28,305 bases of DNA from assembly GCA_902473545.1 (NCBI GenBank), contig CABRSG010000002.1, positions 1 through 28,305 on the forward strand, given 5' to 3'. A program made the translations under genes and the position numbers. Shown piece by piece: positions 8,010 to 15,217 of this stretch. The notes under the pieces were generated by a model. It did no database searches and was not told where the DNA came from. It was given only the letters and a program-made list of their open reading frames with translations. The DNA comes from an uncultured Lachnospiraceae bacterium. Lineage in GTDB: Bacteria > Bacillota > Clostridia > Lachnospirales > Lachnospiraceae. How positions within the stretch are numbered: position 1 is the first letter of the stretch; the number at the start of each line of letters is the position of its first letter.

Positions 8010-10787
8010 ATGAGCTTGGACAAAAAATTAACAGTTGTTATCAGCTTGATATCGGAAGGTTCGTTGCAGAACACGTTGGAAAGCATTTTTCGGAAGAATC
8101 CGGAAATTGCCGATCAAACAGAAGCAATAGTCTTGGATTTTGTTAATTCTGAAGAAAGCAGATGTGAGAGTCGTAAAGCTTTAGAAAACTTTTCAGATTG
8201 TGAGGTTATTTTAAAGGAGGCAAATAGACATCGGGCGGTACACTATAATGAGGAGGCATTGTCCGCGAAAGGAAAAAATATTGCGTTTATTAGTGCTGGA
8301 GAAATGTATACGGATGGGGCTGTTCAAAAAGCAGTAAAAATGTTTGAAGAAAAACAGGTGGATGTTGTCAGCGTGCGTCCGGTTTTTATTGATATGCAAG
8401 GCAATACCATAAATTATGCGATTGCTCCGCAAAAAACAAAACGAATTAATGTTTTTAGTGAAACGAAAAATATACAGTTTCAGTTGAAGGGCTATTTTTT
8501 TAAGAGGGAGGTATTTCAGACAATTCAGTTTCAAGAGGATATGGGGATGGAATTTCCATATATTTTTTTGATGAAGCTGTTTTTGAAAAAACCAGAGTAT
8601 TTTTTCCTGGCAAATGATTGTTTGAAATATTATATTGGTGAGGAAGATGACTTTTCAACAAATCTTTATCAGTATCAGATGGAATGGTATAGCTGGTCTG
8701 TGAGACATGTGCTGACTCCTTTTGTGCGGGATTACGGTGGAGAAACATATGAACAGAGATGTTTTGTGATGGCATGTGTGTTGTATTTGATGTATGCAAA
8801 ATTTCATTGCAATTCAAACGACAGAAACAAAAATATGCTTGATCGGGAACAGTTATCAGAGTTTTTAAAAAACTGTCAAGAGCTGTTAATGTATATTGAT
8901 GAAGATATTATTTTACAGAAAATAACAGTTGGAAATTATAACATTCCAAGATCCATAAAGTTCTTTTTTATAAGGCTGAAGACAGAAAAACTTGGCGTAC
9001 CATATCGTATTATTGATATGGGGACGGAATTTGCCGTTAAAATCAACAGACCTAAAAAATTGGGTGGGATTATAAACGAGTTTGAAAAACTTAGTACGAT
9101 AAAAAAGATTAATAGAGAGGCAGTTTTAGTACATGCGATCAATCTGAGAAACTCCCGTTTAGAAATAGATGCAGTAACAACGCTTTCAGATTTCTTAGAT
9201 GCAGATCAGATTCAGATTTTTGCTGAAATTGATGAGCAAAGAATTGATATTACACCGACGCAGGCTTACCCTCTGCTGAAATGCTTTGGTGTAACATATG
9301 CACGTAAATTTCCTTTTCATATCAGCATACCATTAGATAAGGATAAGCAGAAACAACAGATTACATTTTATCTGATAGTAAATGGCAGAAAATGTAAACT
9401 GGGCCTTTCCTTTCCAAAGGCGGCAGGGAGACTGTCAAACGCTGTCCCGGGACATGGCTATTGGGAATATGCTCCAAACTGTATTTTATACAGGTATCAA
9501 GGTTCTTTATGGACTTTGAAAACCACTACGTTACGGAAGCTGGTGCGTGAGCTGAAGCTTTGTCGGGAAATTATGAAAAAATGTGTTGATAAGAAGACAG
9601 CGCATGATGCGGTAAAACTGAGAGTTTTGTACCATTTGGCAAAACCATTTTATAAAAACAAAAGAATTTGGCTGACATTTGATAAGATTTATAAGGCAGG
9701 AGATAATGGAGAATATATGTACCATTATCTGCATGAACACCAGAAAAACATCAAAATCTTTTATGTTATTCAAAAAGACAGCCCGGATTATGAAAGGATG
9801 AAAGCAAACGGAGAAAATATACTGATTCATGAATCACTGAAGTGTCAATTAATGGCGCTTTTGTCAGAAACTGTTTTGGCCACGCATGCTACTATTATTT
9901 CGTATTGTGGGCTGCCTAAGAAAATACAGCCTTATATAAGAGATCTTTTCAATGCAGAGCTGGTATGTATTCAGCATGGACTGACTATTCAGAAGATTGC
10001 TCAATATCAGGGAAGAACTTTTGACAACACAAACTTTTATTGCTGCGCTTCAAAATATGAAGTGCAGAATATTATGCACCCGATATATGATTATCGCAAA
10101 AGTGATATTTCGCTTGTGGGAATGGCAAGGTATGACGGTCTGAAAAATAATGACCAGAAGCAGATTCTGATAACACCAACGTGGCGGCGGGACATTGTAA
10201 ACAGCGGAATTGCGTATGTAAAAAAGACCCATAATACGCACTTTAAAGATAGTGAGTATTATCGCATTTACAATGGCTTGATTAATGACGCAAAGCTGAT
10301 TTCCTGCGCAAAAGAGTGTGGGTATCGGATTATTTATCTTCTGCATCCGGCAATGAGTGCGCAATCGGTAGATTATGAACGAAATGATTATGTTCAGATT
10401 GTGGAAGCAACCGGGAATATGAGTTATGAAAAAATACTAACAGAATCCAGTCTCATGGTTACAGATTATTCGGGTGTACAATTTGATTTTGCATATATGA
10501 GAAAGCCGATTCTTTATTATCATCCAGATACGCTTCCGCCGCATTATGAAGCAGGGGGATTGATTTATAAGACGATGGGGTTTGGTCCCATATGTCAAAA
10601 TCATGAGGAAATCGTGGAGAATCTTTGCGAATACATGAAAAATCAATGTAAGATGAAGGAAATGTATGTGAAACGTGCGGATGACTTTTTTGCATATAAT
10701 GATTTTGAAAATTGTCATAGAATATATGAGGCAATAGAAAATTATATGGATGAAACCCAAAGGAGTAAAATGAATGGATACTGCTAA
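8010..10787 (+). CDS. Two-domain glycosyltransferase-like / CDP-alditol phosphotransferase (TagF-like)
   Basis: The protein is about 925 residues long with two recognisable parts. Residues 1 to about 280 begin like a GT-A glycosyltransferase (KLTVVISLISEGSLQNTLESIF, then AFISAGEMYTDGAVQKAV). They lack a clear DXD, having AGE where the metal site is expected, so this half may be degenerate. A middle region of about 300 residues has no family I recognise. The C-terminal third is a TagF-type domain: IQHGLTIQ (around residue 655, with QHG where the relatives have WHG), LITPTWRR (around 721), LLHPAMS and VTDYSGVQFDFAYMRKP (around 817). The gene is much richer in AT than the upstream genes. A start at 7995 is also possible. 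It probably polymerises or links an alditol-phosphate unit. Confidence 0.8.
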   Translation: MSLDKKLTVVISLISEGSLQNTLESIFRKNPEIADQTEAIVLDFVNSEESRCESRKALENFSDCEVILKEANRHRAVHYNEEALSAKGKNIAFISAGEMYTDGAVQKAVKMFEEKQVDVVSVRPVFIDMQGNTINYAIAPQKTKRINVFSETKNIQFQLKGYFFKREVFQTIQFQEDMGMEFPYIFLMKLFLKKPEYFFLANDCLKYYIGEEDDFSTNLYQYQMEWYSWSVRHVLTPFVRDYGGETYEQRCFVMACVLYLMYAKFHCNSNDRNKNMLDREQLSEFLKNCQELLMYIDEDIILQKITVGNYNIPRSIKFFFIRLKTEKLGVPYRIIDMGTEFAVKINRPKKLGGIINEFEKLSTIKKINREAVLVHAINLRNSRLEIDAVTTLSDFLDADQIQIFAEIDEQRIDITPTQAYPLLKCFGVTYARKFPFHISIPLDKDKQKQQITFYLIVNGRKCKLGLSFPKAAGRLSNAVPGHGYWEYAPNCILYRYQGSLWTLKTTTLRKLVRELKLCREIMKKCVDKKTAHDAVKLRVLYHLAKPFYKNKRIWLTFDKIYKAGDNGEYMYHYLHEHQKNIKIFYVIQKDSPDYERMKANGENILIHESLKCQLMALLSETVLATHATIISYCGLPKKIQPYIRDLFNAELVCIQHGLTIQKIAQYQGRTFDNTNFYCCASKYEVQNIMHPIYDYRKSDISLVGMARYDGLKNNDQKQILITPTWRRDIVNSGIAYVKKTHNTHFKDSEYYRIYNGLINDAKLISCAKECGYRIIYLLHPAMSAQSVDYERNDYVQIVEATGNMSYEKILTESSLMVTDYSGVQFDFAYMRKPILYYHPDTLPPHYEAGGLIYKTMGFGPICQNHEEIVENLCEYMKNQCKMKEMYVKRADDFFAYNDFENCHRIYEAIENYMDETQRSKMNGYC

Positions 10788-11796
10788 GAAAAGAGATTAT
10801 TTTTTTGATAATGCCAAGTTTTTGCTGATAATGTTGGTAGTGCTGGCACATGGTATTTCTCCATTAAAAAGCTACTCAAGAATAGCAAATATGCTATGGT
10901 ATATAATAAACACATTTCATATGCCAACCTTTATTTTTATATCGGGGTATTTTGCAAAAAGCTACGTGAAAGATGATGGATTTAATATACAAAAACCTTT
11001 TACGTATTTGATGTTATATGTTTTTTCACAGATAGCAGTGACAGCTTTTGAAGTCTTGGTATTGAAAGAGAAGATAGACTACAGTTTTTTTGGAGCAAGA
11101 ACTTCACTTTGGTTTTTACAATGTCTTGTAGCGTGGTACATTTTGCTGCCGTATTATGCAAAATTGAAAAGAGGGTTTGTAATTCCTTTTGCATTTTTGT
11201 GCGGTCTGTTGGTGGGATACGATAGAATGGCGGACGGGACATTTGCGTTACAGCGTGTTGTGGTTCATTTCCCGTTTTTCCTCTTGGGTTATTACTGTAC
11301 AAAGGAGAATATTGAAAAGTTACTGAATAAAAAAGGAATCAATCTTGCGGCAGCATTGATATTTATTGGATTCGCAATTATTGCGTACAAGTATTCGAAA
11401 ATGATTCCGAGTAGGATTATTGTATGCAGCTATAATTATTTTGCGATTGATAATATCAGAATTCCTTCCGTTTATTTTTATTGGATCGCAAGAGCGCTGT
11501 TTTACGTATCTGCTGTATTGCTTGGAGGAGCATTCCTTATATGGGTGCCCAGAAAGCAAACATTTTTCACACAATTTGGACGCAGAACACTTCAGGTATA
11601 TATTCTTCATCGCTTCTTGTATTTGGCATGGCTGAAATATGAGTGGTGGAGAATGTTTAATTCTGACGCAGGAAAAATTGTGCTGGTAATATTGCTTATT
11701 GCACTGACATTTTTGTTATCTTTAAAAATCTTTGAATATCCGTTTAAGTGGGTGATGGGAATAAAAATTGCTCCTATTTTGAAGAAAGAAAAATAA
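10774..11796 (+). CDS. Membrane acyltransferase, acyltransferase 3 family
   Basis: The 340-residue protein is a multi-pass membrane protein with about ten hydrophobic segments. It opens with the acyltransferase 3 signature FFDNAKFLLIMLVVLAHG (10-27, with the conserved His26) followed by FHMPTFIFISGYFAKS (48-63). Family members move acetyl or other acyl groups from a cytoplasmic donor to sugars on the outer face. The start overlaps the previous gene by 14 bases and has AGGAG eight bases before it, which suggests coupled translation. It closes the operon and presumably O-acylates the polymer. AT-rich codon use matches the preceding gene. Acceptor and acyl group are unknown. Confidence 0.88.
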   Translation: MDTAKKRDYFFDNAKFLLIMLVVLAHGISPLKSYSRIANMLWYIINTFHMPTFIFISGYFAKSYVKDDGFNIQKPFTYLMLYVFSQIAVTAFEVLVLKEKIDYSFFGARTSLWFLQCLVAWYILLPYYAKLKRGFVIPFAFLCGLLVGYDRMADGTFALQRVVVHFPFFLLGYYCTKENIEKLLNKKGINLAAALIFIGFAIIAYKYSKMIPSRIIVCSYNYFAIDNIRIPSVYFYWIARALFYVSAVLLGGAFLIWVPRKQTFFTQFGRRTLQVYILHRFLYLAWLKYEWWRMFNSDAGKIVLVILLIALTFLLSLKIFEYPFKWVMGIKIAPILKKEK

Positions 11797-11799
11797 AAA

Positions 11800-11832
11800 A
11801 CAGGGTAAGGTTTTTCAAGGACCTTACCCTGT
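11800..11832. terminator. Shared hairpin terminator between convergent operons
   Basis: A perfect 12-base stem, ACAGGGTAAGGT (11800-11811) and ACCTTACCCTGT (11821-11832), encloses a 9-base loop. On the minus strand it is followed by a long U-run (complement of the A-rich 11791-11800), making a strong terminator for the epimerase gene. On the plus strand the following sequence is only moderately U-rich, so termination there is probably weaker. Confidence 0.85.
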
Positions 11833-11840
11833 ATGTTATA

Positions 11841-12926
11841 TTATGATGAGATCTTTCGGAGTTGAAAACTGTCAACCATACGTTTGAACATTTCACTTAA
11901 ATCTACAGTCGCGCTCCACCCCAGACTGCGGAGTTTGGAGTTGTCCAATGCGATAATCATTTCTGGATTATAGCCATATGAGGATATTTCTTTTGGAGTA
12001 TCAAAACACACAGAAATTCCACTTTCTGGGAAAATATCACATACCAACTGAGCCATTTCACGAATGGAGCATTTTGTATTTTCGTTTGTCACATTATAAG
12101 CCTGCCCGGGAATTCCGCGTAAAAGGATATAAAACAGGGCAGCAATAGCGTCTTTGGTATAGCAATAGGTGCGTACTGTGTTGCCTGCAGTATGAAGCGT
12201 GATATTTTTGTGCTCTATCGCACAGCGTGCAAATTCAGCAAATACTCGTCCGTCGTTGTAATCAACACCTGCACCAAAGGTTTGAGAAAGCCGTGCAATT
12301 TTAACAGGGATGTCATATTCGGAAGCGTATGAAACGCAAAGGCATTCCACCATACGTTTTCCCTCGGAATAGCTGCTTCTTACTTGAAGAGGATCAATAT
12401 ACCCATAGGCATCTTCTTTAATAGAACCAGCATCTTTGACAGGGATGCCATATACCTCCAGTGAGGAAAGATAAAGAAACCCTTTTACGTGTTTATTTCT
12501 GGCAAAGTCAAGGATGTTTTTGGTGCCGTTGATAGCTGTTGTAATGGTTTCCACGGGCCTTTCAACAAAATATTTAGAACTGGTAGCACTGGCACCGTGT
12601 ATAATGTAATCGACTTCTTTGTCATAACAGATGGTATCGTTAATATCACCGATAATTAACTCAAAATTACGACGTTCAAGTAAATTGCCAAAAATTTTTT
12701 CTGCTTTTTTTACATCGCGTGCGAAAGCCAAAATTCTTATGTTTGTGTCGCAAAGACGATTCGCACAGGCAAGCATTTTGACGATCTGCGAACCTATCAG
12801 ACCTGTAGAACCTGTGATAAAAACAGTGGAATTTTTCAAATCATCTAAAGGTAGAATCCGAACCAGCTCTTCAAGATCCTGCTGCAAAACAGAATCAACC
12901 GGGCTTTCTAAGACAGAAGTAATCAT
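11841..12926 (-). CDS. NAD-dependent epimerase/dehydratase (extended short-chain dehydrogenase)
   Basis: The 361-residue protein is an extended SDR. After an unusual leader of about 30 residues it has the Rossmann motif ITGSTGLIGS (37-46), IHGASATSS (109-117), the catalytic serine region YLSSLEVYG (152-160) and the active-site pair YSEGK (Tyr186, Lys190). The C-terminal half (VRTYCYTKDAIAALFYILL) is typical of sugar-nucleotide epimerases and dehydratases. It lies 12 bases downstream of a second cytidylyltransferase gene, so its substrate is likely to be a CDP-linked compound or its precursor. The pair recalls the Abp1/Abp2 proteins proposed for NDP-arabinitol in some pneumococcal capsules, from memory. 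AGGAG precedes the ATG by eight bases. The exact reaction cannot be assigned. Confidence 0.85.
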   Translation of the reverse strand: MITSVLESPVDSVLQQDLEELVRILPLDDLKNSTVFITGSTGLIGSQIVKMLACANRLCDTNIRILAFARDVKKAEKIFGNLLERRNFELIIGDINDTICYDKEVDYIIHGASATSSKYFVERPVETITTAINGTKNILDFARNKHVKGFLYLSSLEVYGIPVKDAGSIKEDAYGYIDPLQVRSSYSEGKRMVECLCVSYASEYDIPVKIARLSQTFGAGVDYNDGRVFAEFARCAIEHKNITLHTAGNTVRTYCYTKDAIAALFYILLRGIPGQAYNVTNENTKCSIREMAQLVCDIFPESGISVCFDTPKEISSYGYNPEMIIALDNSKLRSLGWSATVDLSEMFKRMVDSFQLRKISS

Positions 12927-12938
12927 AATATAATCTCC

Positions 12939-13724
12939 TTATTTTAATATAGACTGTTTTTTCAGAGCTTCATTAATGCGGGCTTTGTTTCTTCCGGTCA
13001 GACCGAGTCCAAAAGCCTGTTCATTTTCCTGGTATTGTAAAAGCGCACGGAACATATATACATCTTCTGGAGTAGTAACCTTAATATTTCCCCGATTTCC
13101 AGAAATCATATGTGCTTTCAGACCCTGGCTTTTAATGATGGTACATGCATCTACCATATTTTCATAGCGCGTCGGTCGTGCGCGTACAGTGTCATGTGCA
13201 GCAATGATATCCTTTAAATAAAAGCTTTGCGGAGCCTGCGCTGCATACGTACTTTTGCGGTAGGGTACAGAATCAACGGATGTACCGTCTTCACTGATTA
13301 AAATGGTTTCATAACAGGGAGTGGAAGTAATTGCATTTCCAAATTCTTTCACGCCGCTGATGTTGGCAGAAATAGTATCATAGGAGACAAAAGGACGCAC
13401 ACCATCGTGAATTAGTACGATGGAGTCGGGAGCATTTTCTGATTCGGCTTTTTTTAAAGCGTTGTAAATGGTATCCTGTGCGGTTTCGCCGCCTGGAAGA
13501 ATACAACGTACCTTGCTGATGTGATATTCTTCAACAAGCTCTTCCATATAGTCGATATAGTCCTCTAACACGGCAAGATAAATTCGGTCAATATCTTCGT
13601 GATATTCGAAAAGTTGCAGTGTGTGTATAATGACAGGCTTTCCGTTTATTTCCAAAAATTGTTTCGGGACACCGGTCCCCATTCGGATACCGCTTCCGCC
13701 TGCAAATATGATGGCAATATTCAT
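12939..13724 (-). CDS. IspD/TarI-family cytidylyltransferase (second copy, substrate unknown)
   Basis: This 261-residue protein has the complete family pattern: IIFAGGSGIRMG (5-16) with PKQF (20-23), PGGETAQDTI (77-86), IHDGVRPF (105-112), AAQAPQSF (161-168), VDACT (191-195) and IKVTTPEDV (214-222). HDGVRPF again points to an alditol-phosphate enzyme rather than to the MEP-pathway IspD. An extra C-terminal tail of some 30 residues (from about 231) is rich in Asn, Lys and Arg. It differs strongly from the TarI-like protein at 3594, so it is not a recent duplicate. A strong AGGAGG and its own promoter lie upstream. With the adjacent SDR it probably makes a second CDP-activated alditol or related compound. 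Confidence 0.85.
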   Translation of the reverse strand: MNIAIIFAGGSGIRMGTGVPKQFLEINGKPVIIHTLQLFEYHEDIDRIYLAVLEDYIDYMEELVEEYHISKVRCILPGGETAQDTIYNALKKAESENAPDSIVLIHDGVRPFVSYDTISANISGVKEFGNAITSTPCYETILISEDGTSVDSVPYRKSTYAAQAPQSFYLKDIIAAHDTVRARPTRYENMVDACTIIKSQGLKAHMISGNRGNIKVTTPEDVYMFRALLQYQENEQAFGLGLTGRNKARINEALKKQSILK

Positions 13725-13764
13725 AAGTAGCCCTCCTAAAGGATTGTGTAAATAACATTAATTT

Positions 13765-13793
13765 ATTCTAGCATAATGTGCAGAAAAATACAA
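13765..13793 (-). promoter_or_regulatory. Sigma-A-type promoter of the minus-strand cytidylyltransferase-SDR operon
   Basis: Read on the minus strand, TTGTAT (13793-13788), a 17-base spacer and TAGAAT (13770-13765) are present, and the -10 is preceded by TGC, an extended -10 form. The start codon lies about 40 bases downstream. Confidence 0.7.
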
Positions 13794-13868
13794 TTTTAAA
13801 CAAAGGTAAAAATTTTCCGAGTGTAAATTCTTTTTTGCAGTTCAGAGTAGCCTTTCATCTTTCTCTGT

Positions 13869-14771
13869 TCAGTCTAGCCCGTATTCTTTCAAAAGTTCCT
13901 GATAAAAGATCGGATCAGAGTTAATACGTTCCAGATCAGCGATACGTCTATCCTGCACCAGAAGAAGAGCAAGCCTGGTGGCAGCTTTTTGCGTATCTGC
14001 GGAGCCTTTGTGATAACCTTTACTGTATCCCTCCGCAATGCCTTCATTTCTGGAGCAGCTCATATCCATAAAATAGCGTTCTCTGCTTTCTGCCTGCTGT
14101 TGGATTTTTTCTTCTTCGGAAAGCATCTTCAGATGGCTGGCAGCTTCCCGGATAGCGTTGTTCTTTTCAGCGATCATGCGGATATCCTCCCATGTTTTTG
14201 CTCTGAAGAGGCATGCCCAGTGATAAAGCTCTGAGGCACGCTCATTTTCCGTTGCGTTTTCTAACTGATTTAAGTTTAACATACGCAGAGAAAAATTTCT
14301 ACTGAAAATATGGGGACGGCGTGTGTTTGTGAGCAGGTATTCACTGTAAAAATCGTCCATATCAGAAAAGGGCGGGTCGGACAGGATACCGATATGGATA
14401 GCAGGAAGGAGCTGGCTGTAATCCTGTCCGCTCTTTAGGTTGCAGAAAAGGCGGCAGAGATAGAAAAGCGCGCGGTTGCACCAGTTATCGAGGTGTCCCA
14501 TCTGCATCTCCAAGTTGATCAACCGATTATTGTTTAGTTTTACGCGCACATCCATGATGCAGGTTTTATCATCAATGGATTCTCCGAGCACGATTGGATT
14601 CGTGATGATGCATTCTGTAATTTCTTCATAGAGAACCGGAAGCAGGGCGGACAGCAGACTTTTGAGCGTTTCATTACTCTCCTGCAGCACTGCGCGGAAC
14701 ATATAATCGTTGGTCAGACCATATCGGATCGGACCGGATGCATGATTTAGATAGTCGAACTTATTTGTCAT
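13869..14771 (-). CDS. Rpn-family PD-(D/E)XK nuclease (recombination-promoting nuclease / putative transposase)
   Basis: The 300-residue protein matches the Rpn/PDDEXK_2 pattern. It has YGLTNDYMFRAVL (17-29) at the N terminus, then the nuclease core with Asp74 in IMDVRVKL and the E-x-Q motif LEMQM (87-91), followed by CNRALFYLCRLF (98-109). A long helical, charged C terminus carries GIAEGYSKGYHKGS, a glycine-rich repeat common near the end of these proteins. The E. coli relatives are DNA endonucleases that raise RecA-independent recombination, and phage-defence roles have been proposed for some. AGGAG lies seven bases before the ATG. It diverges from the ATPase/nuclease gene and has no evident link to sugar metabolism. 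It looks intact. Confidence 0.85.
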   Translation of the reverse strand: MTNKFDYLNHASGPIRYGLTNDYMFRAVLQESNETLKSLLSALLPVLYEEITECIITNPIVLGESIDDKTCIMDVRVKLNNNRLINLEMQMGHLDNWCNRALFYLCRLFCNLKSGQDYSQLLPAIHIGILSDPPFSDMDDFYSEYLLTNTRRPHIFSRNFSLRMLNLNQLENATENERASELYHWACLFRAKTWEDIRMIAEKNNAIREAASHLKMLSEEEKIQQQAESRERYFMDMSCSRNEGIAEGYSKGYHKGSADTQKAATRLALLLVQDRRIADLERINSDPIFYQELLKEYGLD

Positions 14772-14845
14772 AGGTATACTCCTTTATGCGGGGGGAAAAC
14801 AACAGAGTACTGTGGTTGAGGTGAATTAAAACACTTAGTACGAAG

Positions 14846-14874
14846 ATGGTATCATACAAATAATAAAAAGTCAA
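14846..14874 (-). promoter_or_regulatory. Promoter of the Rpn-family gene
   Basis: On the minus strand TTGACT (14874-14869), 17 bases, then TACCAT (14851-14846) with TGA just before it (extended -10). It is about 75 bases upstream of the start codon. Confidence 0.65.
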
Positions 14875-15113
14875 TACATAAGAAATAATCATCATAATAT
14901 ATGTATAACTTTTGCAAAACGATAGAGTCCTCACAAGTGGACATAGTAAAGTTTTTCAGACGCATGTCCTGCAGCGATTTCAAAAGGTATTTTTCATTCA
15001 TCTAAATGTCCCCCAAATATAGTAAAGAATTTTGACATGGAAAAACGAAAGCGTGTGCAATAAAATGTGCTTAAAAATATCTGAAAATTCAGAAAATTTA
15101 CCCACAAACACTC
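14875..15113. other. Intergenic stretch between divergent genes, no gene seen
   Basis: This AT-rich stretch lies between the two divergent promoters. The 9-mer ATAGTAAAG occurs twice (near 14945 and 15020). A short minus-strand frame of about 50 codons (14852-15001) has a weak resemblance to coding sequence but overlaps the Rpn promoter. I can support no gene here. Confidence 0.5.
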
Positions 15114-15142
15114 TTGCAACAGGGGGAGCTTTATGGTATGGT
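15114..15142 (+). promoter_or_regulatory. Possible promoter of the AAA-ATPase/nuclease gene
   Basis: TTGCAA (15114-15119), a 17-base spacer and TATGGT (15137-15142) lie about 75 bases before the start codon. The -10 is weak, so this is tentative. Confidence 0.4.
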
Positions 15143-15217
15143 AAGCATAATAAGGTTATTATATGCTGTTGGAATCCAGGCAGTTAGAACGGACGGCCGG
15201 AAAGGAGTGTGGATAGA

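Noticed and set aside
14852..15001. Short minus-strand frame of about 50 codons upstream of the Rpn gene, weakly reminiscent of a transposase start
   Set aside because: It overlaps the Rpn promoter and I cannot link it to any family; it may be a decayed remnant but the evidence is too thin.
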